Shown here in pieces: positions 12,031 to 24,574 of a stretch of DNA of 64,000 nucleotides. Source of the stretch: Zhengitettix transpicula (lineage: Eukaryota; Arthropoda; Insecta; Orthoptera; Tetrigidae). The notes under the pieces are model-generated. The model had not been told where the DNA came from. It saw only the letters and a list, made by a program, of their open reading frames with translations, and made no database searches. Every line of letters begins with the position of its first letter. The first letter of the stretch is position 1. The stretch is from NCBI GenBank assembly GCA_037074705.1, contig CM073590.1, positions 206,504,746-206,568,745 of the forward strand. Direction: 5' to 3'. The position numbers and the translations under genes are program-made.

Positions 12031-14037
12031 GCATCGAGTGAAAAATTAATTCTCTTTATAAATTTTCAAGTTTCAGAGAAAGAAGAATTATTAAAATATT
12101 TTTCATTGCACAATAAAATACTTCTACACTTCATTTCACGAGAAATGTCACATAAATTTCCAAAATACTCAAAATAGATCTTTTAAAATCTCATCAACAT
12201 GAGACAAAACTACAGCAAATTTAAGTAGTATAAATTCCATTTTAAATTTTCTTTAATTCCCACAAACAGCAAGGGAAATTCAGTGTTTTAACGGAATGCA
12301 TTTCATATAACAATAGTCATGAATAAATTCATAAATGTCATTCACAGGTACAACTAACTTTTCGAAGTAGATACACGATACGCGAATTTAAGGGAATGTC
12401 TTTATTTTAATTTTTTAAAAAAAGGAACGCGAAAAAACGCCTACATAAACAATGTTGACATTCCAGAAGTATATTTGTTTCCTCCAGGTTTATGTAATTG
12501 AGATATAATAGCAGGATCTCCGCTCTTGTTGAACGGTTGAATGTATCCGATCAGAGTTTTGTTTCAGTCGGAAGATACTGACCATCGATCTAATCAGTCC
12601 ATCCGACTAAATCATTCTAGCGTGAATCTGATGGCCATATTTATTGGAAAATTACTTTCTATTTCTTTAATCCTTTAACATTCTTTGCACTACGTCGCGG
12701 CTAACGCAGGTTTTACCAGATTTTTAGTACACGTCGTAATCGAATCTAATTGTATTTCTCTCCCTTCATTGCTTTCCTATAGGCTTTTTGTCTTAGTGCA
12801 TCCTCCTGAGTAACGCAACAGGTAAAACAATATTAATGAGCATAGCCATTAATTCATTTATTTTGTCTGAAAAAATATTTTTATTTCAAGTTATATATTG
12901 ATTAAAAAAATTAAATGAGGATATTTGTGGGTTGGTTTTTCTGGATGGTCATAATCGCTGTAATTAACAGCTCGTTCTGTGAGGAAAATTATTCGTTCTA
13001 AGGAGCATCATAACCACAGTGGTGGTCGAATACAAAATATACGACCCGCACTGCTTAGCTGGAATTTGCTCAAGAATTTAAAATGTGAACTGGGGTGAAC
13101 CGGCGAGGAATAGGAATGCTCTCAAATTGTAACGTCCAAGACGGAAACAATTATATTTGATAAAAGAATTTTTATGCGCCTTCATGGATTAAATAATTCC
13201 TTTTCCGGTATGCTATAAATTACATCACTACTACAAAAGCAACACCGAGTAATGAATTATTGACATTACAATAAAATATATACCGGTCCAATTGTAAAAC
13301 ATATTCTAACATCAACTTCACGTATAATTTAATAATGTACTCGACATACATTGGGAAGTGTATCACAAATTTGATTGGTTATGTTTACACAAGTATTGAC
13401 TCTTTAAATTTTCGTTTAAAGCAATGCGATACGCAGCATTATTCGCGGAAATTTAATTTGTGTTCGTTTTGTCATCAGTTTCTGATAATTCCTCGTTAAC
13501 GTCATGGAAAACGGTAAACTCGAGAGATCTCTGTCAATTGTTGCGAAAGCCAAACATACCAACAAGCATAAATTAATCACTTATCGTTATTATCCCTATT
13601 GAAATAGCTGTTCTAGATTGCATGCTATTCTACCAAACTACAATCCTTCGTCAATCTGTTTCCGTAATTTTACGAGCGTGTAAAATATCCGTCTGAGCCC
13701 CCGACCCTCGACTACTGCACACAGACAAAATAGAGATTGGGGCTGTCAGAAGAAAATATCTGCAATTAGTAAATAATTGCAAATTCAGTATCGAAAAATT
13801 TAATTCTAAAAACCATAAAAATTGGTTACATAAATGAGAACAACTTTTATAAGTTTCACTTAAATGACAGAAAAAAATCAAGCACAGTGAAAAATTTAAG
13901 TGTTTTCAAATTATAATATGTTAATAATAGTAATAAACTTACTGATGACTACATATTTACTTTTTTTTCCTAGTCAAATTGTGGTGAGTTGGCGTCAGGT
14001 TTGAAATCAGAAAAAAGTAACAAATAAAATACTTCCT
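12031..14037. other. AT-rich non-coding DNA
   Basis: No recognisable gene or bounded repeat. A 76-codon minus-strand open frame at 13651-13881 has no similarity that I can name. Confidence 0.45.
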
Positions 14038-14333
14038 AACATCAGACAATTTTTAGTCAGAGAAAATAATTTATTATTGTAAAATTAAACACGTTTCATC
14101 GCTTATTTTGCGGCTTCATCAGGTTCAAGTTTTAAAAAGTTTTGAGAGACATATCATTCTATGCTGACTGCCGTGGCCGTTTAGAATTGAAATTGTACAT
14201 TTCGCCCAAGGCAATCAGCATAGAATGATCTGTGTATCAAAAAAAAAAAACTTTTAACCTGATGAAGCGATGAAACGTTTTTTTTAATTTTACATTAATA
14301 AATTATTTTTTTCTGACTAAAAATTGGCTGATG
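14038..14333. mobile_element. Foldback element, family F2, copy a
   Basis: The arms start AACATCAGACAATTTTTAG at the left and end with the inverted form at the right. They continue through TAAAATTAAACACGTTTCATC into a GCTTCATCAGG block. The loop contains a second inverted pair (ATCATTCTATGCTGA / TCAGCATAGAATGAT). In the left arm, minus strand, CTGATGA (14122-14116) is followed by an 18-nt hairpin-forming spacer and GAAAC. In the right arm the same motif is shortened (CTGATGA-AGCGAT-GAAAC, 14259-14276). A second copy is at 46611. Confidence 0.8.
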
Positions 14334-16242
14334 TTTATTTATTTGTTTTCTCAATAGTCATAATATATTTTTATATTAATCATTACTTCCTAAATATTTG
14401 TACTTAATTATTAAAATAATAATAATTTCAGTACTTTTGTGGGGAATGATAATCGAAATCAGTTGATTACGGTTTGATTAACCAATTTAATAATTAATCA
14501 GTAAGCGCTAAAACGCTAATTTGAAAGTCTTACCAAATTGTTCGATGCAAATCGACAAATAAAAAATTACTGTTTACTTTATATTTCAATGAAATAAATA
14601 TTTATGAGTGTTCTGTTGAGAAGAGCATTAAATATTGCTCGTTAGCCAAGAAGCGGATTATGGATGCTTATCCGGAAACAGAAACGTAAGACAAGCTGGG
14701 TAGTTTCCAGTGACTCCCGGGCGGTCGTTGCAGTTCATTCAAGTGCGTAAGAAACTCGGAGAACTTTGTCACACGAGTGTAAATTATGCATTTGTATAGA
14801 TCACATCATATCTCCAGATACGTGTTCAATAAAGCAGCTAATACAATTAAATTTGATTACACGTAGAAAGGTACATATTTGGTTTTGTGTATGTTGGCGA
14901 CGGTAGCTCATAAAAGCGACACTGCGCGCCGGCTGCTCACAGCTACTACGAATTTCCCGTTATTTCTGGTCCACGTTGCCCGTCAACAAGTATGAGTTCG
15001 TACTCAAAGAGAAAAAAAGAAGGAAATCAAGAACTGAGGAAAGAATTTACAAACTTCAAACGCTGTTTACACCTGCTCTTCCATTTAAAATCTTTGAAGA
15101 ACAGAAGAAGTGCGTTCAATCAAAGCTCATCCTTGACGCTATGAAACTCAGTTAACTGATTAGGATACAAAAATCTCGAACAAACCGGGAATCTAAACAA
15201 GGACCTCTGCTCAGTACGCATATGAACTGTCTGCACGATATTTTTTCTATCCTACTCTGTTTGTATCAAAAAATAATATAAAATTATAGTTAAAAATAAT
15301 TGTAATAAATATAATAAATAAAATTAATGTTAAACTTGTTGATCTGCTCTGATTCGCTGACGTCACACCACCTAACTGCTCGAAGATTCGTAACAATCAG
15401 CTTATTTAGTATCGTACATTACAGAACGACTAAATTATATTTCCTAACATTCATAACTATAAACAGAAAAAACTACTTGATTTAATTATAGAATTTGTCC
15501 ATTTATAACATAATTTTCTTTTACATTGTTGGGTGCAATTGGTTGACTGTAAATGTTATATTTCGCCAATAAAAGTAACAACATAAATTTACACAAAATA
15601 TTTCTTTGGCTTTAATTTTAGTATTTAATTTACCACACCGCAGCGCATTGTGTATCGAAAATTGGCAATCCAAAGACGAGAGCGTTTGAGATTTTATTTA
15701 ATATGATTGAGATGGATAGAGAAATTTAACAAAATATTAAAATTGAGAAGTTTACAGGTTTTTTTGAATGTTTTACCTCGGCTCCATTAGGGTCAAATAG
15801 GCGTGTAGATTGGTCGGGAATGTCTCAGTAAAACGTGGAACTGTTTTTACCACAGATCCAGAGCAGGCCTTCCGTTAGTTACTAGTTCGTCCCGTGCGAT
15901 TTATTGCGTAGACTGCTCCAGTACACTCGTCTCGTGCAGTAGCAGCTCCCTCAGTTTTCAACCTTTGGCTTTCAGATAAATTTGAGACTCTTACATTGCA
16001 ATTTCTTCGATATTCCCTGACAAAGGAAACTTTTAAAACATTTTCGGAGCAGCATCTGGAGGTTTTCTGTGTGTCGAAGAATGAATTCTCTGCCGCCTGC
16101 TGTCAATCCGGTTCCAAAATTCTGAGAAATTCATCGATTGGGTAATTTCTAACATATTGCGGAATCAAATAAATTGTCCAATAAAACTTTTTTCACCAAA
16201 CATAAGAATTTATTAATGACGACAAGATAAAAACGTTACACT
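14334..16242. other. AT-rich non-coding DNA
   Basis: Mostly AT-rich, with a somewhat GC-richer patch at about 14910-15000 and another at 15880-15990 that show no open frame or splice context I could support. Confidence 0.4.
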
Positions 16243-16312
16243 ACCTTTTTTTTGGGTATAGACAGGCTATGTATAGGATAATCCACATAGTGACAACTCC
16301 CCTCCGCCAGAG
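16243..16312 (-). mobile_element. Poly(A) retroposon, short subfamily B fragment
   Basis: A T run followed by GGGTATAGACAGGCTATGTA and TAATCCACATAGTGACAACT matches the 3' end of subfamily B copies at 24575, 28505 and 43838. The copy is 5'-truncated to about 70 bp, and the sequence to its right is unrelated. Confidence 0.75.
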
Positions 16313-16703
16313 CTCTCTGGGAAGGTTGATGCTACACTACCATTATTAACCACTGTTTTTAACTGCCGCCAAACAAAGATTAACCGTGAGTTTACAATAT
16401 TTATAAATTTTATAATAAATAATTAAATTTTATATGCAAATGATTCAAAATAATTGGAAAATTATTAGCATCAGAGATGCCAGTTCATTACAAGTTTCGT
16501 GGCCTTTAGAGCTGGGCTTTATTTGAATGCATTTGTTCTGTTCTCAAATAACTCAATATGGCTATGATCAATTTCCACACAAGATCCATTCTTGATTGAA
16601 GTCCTACAATTACTCTGTGAAGAATGTGATTTAGTAAATTGTAGGTGAATCTTTTCAGGTCTATACAACGGAAAGGGAAAGCTCACACCGACCAGGAGTC
16701 GAC

Positions 16704-16763
16704 AAGGATAGCTCAGTGGTAAGAGCACCGCGTACTTAACGGAGGTCCTGGGTGATAGGACCA
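16704..16763 (+). repeat. tRNA-derived segment (SINE head or tRNA pseudogene)
   Basis: TAGCTCAGTGG at 16709-16719 fits the RNA polymerase III A box, and the D-arm pairs GCTC with GAGC. Downstream, GTCCTGGGTGATAGGACC sits where the T-arm and B box should be, but two bases of GGTTCGA appear deleted. The anticodon arm does not pair well around CGTACTTAA. It is therefore not a working tRNA gene. A tRNA-derived SINE head is the likeliest origin. Confidence 0.55.
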
Positions 16764-17805
16764 CAAAATGGCAGCGTGCACCACTCCGGCCGTCTCATGG
16801 AATCGCAGTCCTTAATAGGTGAAACATATTTTATTAAATTACTCATGAGGTCTCAGAACGTTCAAGTTTCAAATTTAACACGTTCACAGACCCAGAACAT
16901 CCTTTTCTGATGAGTGTTGGATTCCATGAAAATAGTTGATTATTATTTTATTAGTAATAATAATATAACAATGAAACCTTCGTTATACGGAAACAGTGAA
17001 AGCAATTATGTATTAAATATTTGTTTACTCTGTCTGAGCTATTCTAATTCAAGAGAAGTTTTACCACAGTGACACAGATTTTTGCAATTAAATAAAGCTA
17101 CAATTGAAGCCAGCATAAAGGTTTTGTAACGTGAGTAGGTTTCTGGCAACTTTCCCAGCAAAATTCTGGCAGAGTACTACAATTTACAATGTGGAACAAC
17201 GCAAACTGATATTTCTGATTAACTGATACTCTACGAGTATGATAACAGTGTCGATCTTAACACATAAATGTATTGAACGTTTCACTTTTTAAAAAGTAAA
17301 CACGGGATTGAATAGATTTAATGTTTTCCAGTAAAATTCAAATTTTGACGATGTTTCTGGTATATTGGAAAATAAATATGTATAAATGTCAATATGAACG
17401 GTAGATAAGTACCAAAACGTTTTACTGGATTACGACAAGATAAACTGGATAAAACTGATAACAGCGACATTTAAACAAAAAAATAATATAAATATTAAGG
17501 AGCAGGTGCTATCAATTTGAAGATGATTATGGCAGTTACTAAACGTTAATACGAATTTAAAAATTATTAAATATTCTTGAAGAAATTTATTAAAAGGTTT
17601 TATGCTATTTTAATGATAAAAAATGATATAGAATGTATGTATTTTTAAATATCTTCGTTTATTTTTCTAATATATCACAATATCACGCAAAAATAAAAGC
17701 AAATCGGAAGAAAAATAAATAGTATAAGTTGTCAATACGAGAAACATTTCTACGAAAAAAATTAATGAATGTAAACTTTCCCGCTGTAAATTGTTTATAA
17801 ATTTT
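16764..17805. other. AT-rich non-coding DNA
   Basis: No gene or bounded repeat recognised. Confidence 0.4.
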
Positions 17806-17961
17806 CCGCGGTTAAGCGCCAGGTTCAGATTTATCAACTTTGACGTTTCCGCGGCCATTATCTACAGCTGTCTTCAGACTATTTCGTTGTGTGTCACTCG
17901 TGTCTATAAATGCGGCAGAAACGTCAACGTCCAGAAATCTGAACCTGTTGCTCAACCGCAA
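17806..17961. mobile_element. Foldback element, family F4
   Basis: Outer arms of 25 bp (17808-17832 and 17935-17959) match as inverted repeats with about three mismatches (GCGGTTAAGCGCCAGG against GCGGTTGAGCAACAGG). Inner arms around TGACGTTTCCGC / GCGGCAGAAACGTCA also pair. Minus strand CTGAAGA (17877-17871) is followed 21 nt later by GAAAC (17849-17845). No transposase is present. Confidence 0.65.
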
Positions 17962-19152
17962 AAATCTTATTAACGAAATAATTTACGTCTCGTAATGACG
18001 CGCAACGCGAAATAATATAACGAATATATTGATTTCATCTAGAGATTTCCTTGTGATTAATATGAAAATATATACAGTTTGATCTCATATACATAATCAT
18101 ATATTAATAAAAGTTTTTGTGGAATTAAAATGCTTGTAATATTTACCTAATAATCTATGGAACTTCTAACAAACTTTTATTACGCACTATATTATTTAAT
18201 ATTTAATTACTTTAAAAGTTATTAAATGTAACCTGATTTTATTACATATTTCGTTGTATCCAATATCATTAATTAATGTTGATAAATGACAAGAGATGTA
18301 TAAATTACGGAAAGTCAGGTAACACAAGGTATTTATAATATACTATATATATTAAAAAATATTTTGAACTCGTTAGAGGATCACAACATTTTCACCGCTG
18401 GCAATATTATTTAATATCAGACAGGCAGGAGCTGTACGAGCCAATTGAGACGTTCTAGTTGGAACAACGCCAGTTCGTTAAGTGCAATTCTGGGATTCTA
18501 TTAGCAATTAACTCTCCTGGCAGGTGACCCAGCAGAACTAGTCCGTTGTCTCGCAAAATGAATTACACTAATATGTACGGCGCAATCTAAAACTGCACGT
18601 TCAAATCTTAAACTGCAACGCAAATAAAACTAAAAATCTATATATATACAAGAATTAATATACCTGGTTTTATGAACAGTTCTGAATAGGTAAAAAATCT
18701 ACTACTTTAATAATATTGTTAATATTTTGTAGTAATATGCAGTCGTTGCTCTGTGAAACTAAAAATATTTCCGTGAAGTGTGAAAGACGTAAGAAAAATT
18801 GTTAACCTTTTATGTTCCCACGGAATGTGAAAAACAAAGATTAAGAAGGAAACACATTAGACGGGAATAATTGTAAAGTCGATAATCCTACGTTTGCTTC
18901 AAACATTTCACAAATCAATGCAAAAGGTTTCCGTGCAAAGGAAACACATTATTGACGTTTCGAACCGATACGACTAGGTCGTTCAGAATTTATGTATTCT
19001 CCGGCTGGCGATTGCAATAAGCTTTCATTCATGGTTCCTTCATTTTGAATACAGTTTTAAAAAATCAACTACATTGTATTTTTAACAGTAGACGTTTGAT
19101 GCTGCCTTCGCAAACGGTTATGACGAAATACGTCGTTAATAATCTTGTCTTA
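17962..19152. other. AT-rich DNA containing the source-like copy of an 85 bp block
   Basis: 18801-18888 is about 85% identical to 19578-19665 inside the loop of foldback copy F1c, including a perfect CAAAGATTAAGAAGGAAACA stretch. No gene is recognised here. Confidence 0.55.
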
Positions 19153-19395
19153 TCTTCTTCTTGTAAATAAAGTAGAGTGTTTGTATGTATGTATATATAT
19201 TTGTATGTTCCTTATACAAATCTACACCGGTGGAGAGAATTTCACCAAATTTCGTACACGTGTTCTTTGCAACCAGGAGACAAACACTGTCGGGGGTGAG
19301 ACACGTTTACAACTCCCTGCAGCGGGGGTGGAGGGGGTTTAAAATTTCATACATGCTAAAACAGCCGATATTAGAGCCGGATAAATATTTTTCTG
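19153..19395 (+). mobile_element. Helitron-like 5' fragment
   Basis: It begins TCTTCTTCTTGTAAATAAAG after an A, then a GTATGTATG-type run, then the same TACAAATCTACACCGGTGG ... TTTCACCAAATTTCGTACACG ... GCTAAAACAGCCGATATTAG sequence found at 29691-31053. The 3' half and terminal hairpin are missing. Confidence 0.6.
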
Positions 19396-19433
19396 CGTCA
19401 GAGAGATTTATGTCAATGTTGAAATTAAAAATT

Positions 19434-19750
19434 TACGTCTGATTGAAAATTAATAATAAAAAACAGACAAAAGAAGTGATAATATAAATACCACACAACG
19501 TTTCTGGAAGCCTTGTTCCTTTTTTCAGGTGCAGAAAATATGTAAGAGCAGAGCGAGACACAATTCATAAGTAAGATAGTTGACCTTTATGTTTCCACGC
19601 AATGTGAAAAGCAAAGATTAAGAAGGAAACACATTAGATCTAAATAATTGTTACGTCGATAATAACATATTTTATGCACCTGAAGAAAGGAAAAAGGCTT
19701 CAAGAAATGTTGTGTGGTATTAATATTATCTTTTCTGTTGCCTGTATTCG
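19434..19750. mobile_element. Foldback element, family F1, copy c
   Basis: The arms (about 19434-19540 and 19667-19750) contain the F1 signature GTGATAATATAAATACCACA and CAACGTTTCTGGAAGCC in inverted orientation. The loop (19541-19666) carries an 85 bp block also present 777 bp upstream at 18801-18888. Right arm, plus strand: CTGAAGA at 19680-19686, a 17 nt spacer and GAAAT. Confidence 0.8.
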
Positions 19751-20405
19751 ACTAACTTTCATATTATTAGTGTCAATGAATTAATTTATGCGTTGAACAT
19801 TAAATACAACAAATCAGTAATTTTCTAAGGCGGAGAAAATATAATAATCCTCAACATTTTTTTTGGTCATGAATTGATAATTATGCGTACAAAGGCAGCG
19901 TCAAAGCCATTGATTTGCATGTACGACGCTGCAATACACGCACAAAAACCAATTAACCTTTCACACGGTTCTTAGACGAGCCCATTCATTATTCACGCGT
20001 ATTCCCCCATTGAGGCGAAAGGCTCTATTTCCTTCAACATCAATGGCTCTATCTTTGGCCTGACCCCTTTGGAATTCACGGACCGTTTGCACAGAGTTAT
20101 TATTTTCGTCGACGATTATTATCTTTAACGGCGGAGGAATTGATTTTGCTAGTAGCGTGTTGATAACATGGACGCTATTCACGTGCCGATTAATTCAATA
20201 GAAATACCAAGATATTTTAACACGCTCGTGAACTCTAATTCAAATTATGAACAGAATTCAAACTGTCGAAATAGTTTTTTTCAGACTTTATCCAGCATCA
20301 AATACATCTGGTTGTTGTTTATATAATATTAAAAAGAACTGAATTATTTCCTTCATAAAGACAATTTTTTTAGTAGTGTTATATATTTTTACAAATATGA
20401 TAATA
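19751..20405. other. Non-coding DNA with one unrecognised open frame
   Basis: A minus-strand frame at 20182-19961 (about 73 codons) has a rather protein-like composition (VINTLLAKSIPPPLKIIIVD). It matches no family I know, begins only at a GTG, and lacks clear splice sites. It may be a pseudogene scrap. Confidence 0.3.
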
Positions 20406-20415
20406 TATATGTATG

Positions 20416-20475
<60 letters not shown>
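20406..20475. repeat. (TA)n microsatellite
   Basis: A GTAT-rich start runs into about 60 bp of pure TA repeat. It abuts the left end of the LTR-like element. Confidence 0.95.
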
Positions 20476-20478
<3 letters not shown>

Positions 20479-21386
20479 ATGATTAACTGGAATGATTAAT
20501 TAATTAAAGTGCCCCACGTTGTTGGACCAATGATCAACTGTAAGGCTTTAATTAATTAAAAAAAAAACAAATTTTATTCCTCAAAGATACAAATTATCAT
20601 CCTCACTTTACACATTTAATTTCCTCAAATTCCGAAACCAAATTTTATATATTTTTTATTTTATTTGTGGTGTTCTAGGAAAATACAACTTTATAATTTT
20701 ACAAAAATTTAATCTAATTACTCTTTCTCTCAGGATCTTTACTGGGCTTGATAGTAAGAACAAACAAATTTAATAAACTAATTAACAAATCAAAATTGAA
20801 ATGAACGGAATGTAAATTCTAAACACAATAATGAAACGAAAGCTAAAAAAGATAACGAAATCTGACTTATACCTTTAATCCTCGTTTACAGACTTCTAAT
20901 AATTGTTTTTGTACTCACGAATGTCTTTCTGGTACCAGATCTGATTCTTGGAGCTTGAGGGCACAACTCAATAAAAAGACCTTCATTCACTGATTCTACA
21001 CATCATTTTTAATAAACACGGTCGTAGTTCTCGTTGTTATTCCACCTGGAATTTTGGGATCAGCCGCTCCCTCGGTCAGCCCTTGGACGTATGTCTCCAC
21101 GATGCCCTTTATGCGGAATGTTATTTCGCATCTGTGTAGTGCAAACCTTTTGCTTCCACTTTGCGATTTTATATCTTGAGTCTCTCCGTCAAGAACTATT
21201 TATTTGTGTTTTATGGAGTTTAATAGATCTTGCAGTTAAACTTCCTCTCTCTCTCGAAAACGTTCGCCGGAGTGGACTTCCGTACGAGCGCGCGGTTTCC
21301 AACAACTATCGCCTACAAAGAGCCGTGATTGTTGCTTTCAAGAAATGTACCGCTAACAATCCAATTATATTAAAACAATTAATGGC

Positions 21387-21388
<2 letters not shown>
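20476..21388 (-). mobile_element. Candidate miniature or decayed LTR element between (TA)n tracts
   Basis: This 0.9 kb block lies between two (TA)n tracts. Read on the minus strand, CAGTTGATCATTGG near 20530 is followed by CCAACAACGTGGGGC, which resembles the inner part of a tRNA-Lys-type primer binding site. About 40 nt later comes a second end-like CAGTTAATCATTCC directly before the (TA)n. This mirrors the cleaner element at 41122-41556 (LTR, primer site, short interior, LTR end). No gag or pol frame is seen. The assignment is inference. Confidence 0.35.

Positions 21389-21419
<31 letters not shown>
21389..21419. repeat. (TA)n microsatellite
   Basis: About 30 bp of TA repeat at the right edge of the LTR-like block. 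Confidence 0.9.
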
Positions 21420-21421
<2 letters not shown>

Positions 21422-24070
21422 TTGTTATAAAATGACGGAGTGTGACTAGTTATGAGACATTATTCTATATAAATGTAAAGAATCTGAACTGAGTCGCTAT
21501 TGACCATAGACGTTGATGCTACTAAAAAACAATACTGAACCCTAATTTCGGCGCCGCAGAATATTTTACGAATGAATTTGAAACTAACATCTGTCAAATT
21601 TTTCTGTTCATGTAGCATTTTCAGTATATGAAATAGTATTTCACCCTTATTGATTGTTAATCATTACGATTCATATAAAAGTAGTTTCCTTTAATTTCAA
21701 GCTATGTTTGGCAAGGAGCAATTCCAGAAAGAGTTCTCTGAAAGGAATTTCACTCGTCCTTGGTATATCGTTTGACAGTTAAGGCAACAACGACTAAAAA
21801 CCAGTAATTTGATTGGAAAGTCTTGCTTCCCACTTTGAGAGCTTTCGATGTTAATGGAGGGAATGTCCTTTCCTGTTTAGGACGGACTTCCAAGGACAAC
21901 ACTGCAAAACCCCTTTGACAAAGTCTTCATAGTTACCCTCATTAGGGAAACCTCAAGCCTTCCACTGTCGACTTGAACCATAACCACTGCAATCTCAAGC
22001 TTCTGAAACTTAGAAGTAGCTAGTTTCAAACTTAACCCAAGTACTTCTGAAGTACAACCAGTTCTAGAATTATTATTTTTTTTATTCAAGCACAGGACAT
22101 TAAGACTGAAACATCTCGAAGAAAGACAGATGAACGATTTGATATACTTTACAATACTTTATATGAAGTCCTTGTTAAAAAGAACAGCAATAAAGGATTA
22201 ATGGGAGTATTTTTATAGTCGAGTTTCTCGAATGAAATTGTTTTAATAACGATAAAACAGTCCCGAAATTCCCACGTACAATTACATTGATGAAGCAAAC
22301 TATGAAACTTCTGGATAGTATTTGGTCATATAAACAGGTCAGATTTTATTTCAAAAATACTTCCATACACTGAGCCTCGCAGTTCAAAAAGAAAACTTAA
22401 AGAATCCATATTCATTAAAACAACTAAATCTGTTTCGCAGCCCAGACCATTTGGAATTTTCAGTAATACGGAAAAACCAAATAATTGGCCGAATACACCA
22501 CTCCTTTGATGGCTTTCTCCTATCAAATACAACCGAGCGTAAAATCTTGCTTAAGCATTCACCTGAAGAAAGTCGCGATAGCTGTCTCTCTAGAACTGAC
22601 CTGAAACGAGTTGGTCTAAAATCCACCAGTGTGTGCGGACTCTCATAAATATGCAGTGAATATATTTCTACTCTGAAGAAAAACAGCGCTTCTTTACTGG
22701 TTGTCTTAATTCTCCTTTCTATATCTTATATGTTTCACATTGCTGTTTTCATATTTCCCTGATTTCACAAATCTTCTTGCTTTATCTTTGTCTTTGACCT
22801 GTCACATCCATTTGATCTGTTCCTCTATTCTCAGATTTCTCAATAATTGCCACCTAGGAAATTTAAAACCCGACAACTTCTACTAAAGTACTCAATATTT
22901 TATATAACAATCCTTCCTTTTCATATAATAATTAAATCGAATCATAAATTGTGTGTGTTGATGAATTATGCAACGTCAGTTAGAATTTTTTTGGGTAATT
23001 CGAATCATTATTATTATTACTATTATAATATTCAGTATTAATCACACTAATACGTTAATCGATGTTTTTTATGCTTTGGCATTTATTATCCACATGGCAA
23101 ATATATGAATAAAATATTTCTGTATTATATGTGCGAGGGTCGTTAGCAACCTCATTGTTTAATATGCAAAAATTTGTATTTATCAAACCTATCAATACGC
23201 TATCAGCGATAGGGTAATAACGTTCTTGTTAATGCGCTAAATTAAAAAACCTTGAAAGTAAAATGGACGTCAATGATGAAACTTCGAGAAGTATTGTAGT
23301 ATAATTCTACGTGTCATTGAGCGTATCGTCGTGAGTACCGGAAACGACTGGATAACTTCATTTTGGCACTGGGTTCAAAGAACTAAAGACAGAAAAGTAA
23401 TCGGTATTACCACAGCTAATATCTTAGTTCTCGCTGTGTACTGTATTTTTACATCAAACCGTAAGCGAAATTTTTATAAATAAAGTTTCTTATAAACATT
23501 ATGCATACTCGTACGGAATTTCATGTTGATATTTGATTATTATTTCGTATACATCGTCAATGTAATATATAATTTGCATGTATATAACTATTCCTATTTA
23601 ACGGGTATGTCACTTGGTAATGAATTTGCTGTTTACTGTGCGAGGCAACAATGCGAATTTAATTACTTACCTTTTTTGTCTTTCAGTGGAATCTTGATGG
23701 GCAACAGGAATTCATATTTAGGATTAGTCTTTCTGAAGAGAACAATAGAGTTTCGAGGATGTTGCAGTGTATCGGATTGTAGGTGCTGACGTCACGGAGT
23801 CAGCAGGTGCTGTGAATAGCCTGTGCTCTCAGCTTCCAGCACAACTTACACTCATTAATGCTCTGCTCACCATCCCACAGACCCACAACGTAGTAAACTA
23901 CGTTAATATCTTACTCGATTTTTTAATGTTACAACAGCTGCTCATATAGTTAACCAAATGGGGAACCAACCTTCTACAATGTTTATACAGTTTTTGTAGG
24001 GAAAACTTTTGCGTTTATTAAGGTATAATTGAGTGATTCCGTATCAGGTGTGTTTACGGTTAAAGCGACT
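21420..24070. other. Non-coding DNA, several unrecognised open frames
   Basis: Open frames of 60-90 codons occur at 21877-22089 (-), 22326-22626 (-) and 23523-23789 (+); none resembles a known family. A TGACGTCA palindrome lies at 23787-23794 inside a GCTGAC/GTCAGC inverted pair. A good acceptor-like TTTTTTGTCTTTCAG ends near 23685, without a recognisable exon after it. Confidence 0.4.
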
Positions 24071-24079
24071 GGTTTTAAA

Positions 24080-24562
24080 TATTTTTTTTAGGCTAACAGG
24101 CTACATGAGAGTAATCCACATGGTGATAACTTCCCTTTAATAGTATAGGAAAGGATTTGAAACGGGGGGATGCGGAAGGGTAGAGAAAGGTTAACTAGGG
24201 TCCCCGGGCTGTAGTTTAAGGATCCTACCCGGCATTCACCTAAAAGCAATGCAGGGAAAACCCTAAAAAAAACTCCATATTAGGTCGGTCATTGGGTACT
24301 TGTCCCACGCCCTTCCGATAGCGGGAGAAGAGTTTGCTGTGGGGACACAGCGTTCCCTTCTCCGTACCTCGACCAGTTTAGGAGGCAGCTGGCCAACTGT
24401 TCCAATGGGAACAGAAACAATTCTTACCGTATGATCAAGGTCTGCGAGCCGGGAACATACACCTCTCAAAACAGACCGAGGTGCCTCGGCTTGTGGGAAC
24501 CTCGAGAGAACATCCCTCGGAGGTACTGCCTGTGAGAGAATAGTCCTCGCAGACAGCTTTTG
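24080..24562 (-). mobile_element. Poly(A) retroposon, subfamily A, long copy with TSD
   Basis: In minus orientation the element ends in a poly(A) tail (T run at 24080-24089). It is flanked by the 9 bp direct repeat GGTTTTAAA (24071-24079 and 24563-24571). Landmarks from its 3' end are GGCTAACAGGCTACATGAGA, TAATCCACATGG, AGGATCCTACCC, AACTCCATATTAGG, CTTGTCCCACGCCCTTCC, TTTAGGAGGCAGCTGGCC and GAGGTGCCTCGGC. Its 5' end (CTGTCTGCGAGGA) is close to that of the copy at 43838-44395, which suggests a true 5' start. No convincing ORF is present; it may be a SINE or a LINE 3' end. Confidence 0.85.
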
Positions 24563-24574
24563 GGTTTTAAACTA

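Noticed and set aside
19961..20182. A protein-like minus-strand frame of 73 codons
   Set aside because: It starts only at GTG, has a stop shortly upstream, no clear splice sites and no recognised family. Noted as a possible scrap, not called as a gene.
23787..23794. TGACGTCA palindrome (CRE-like) within a GCTGAC/GTCAGC inverted pair
   Set aside because: A single 8 bp match is expected by chance in 64 kb and there is no promoter context nearby.
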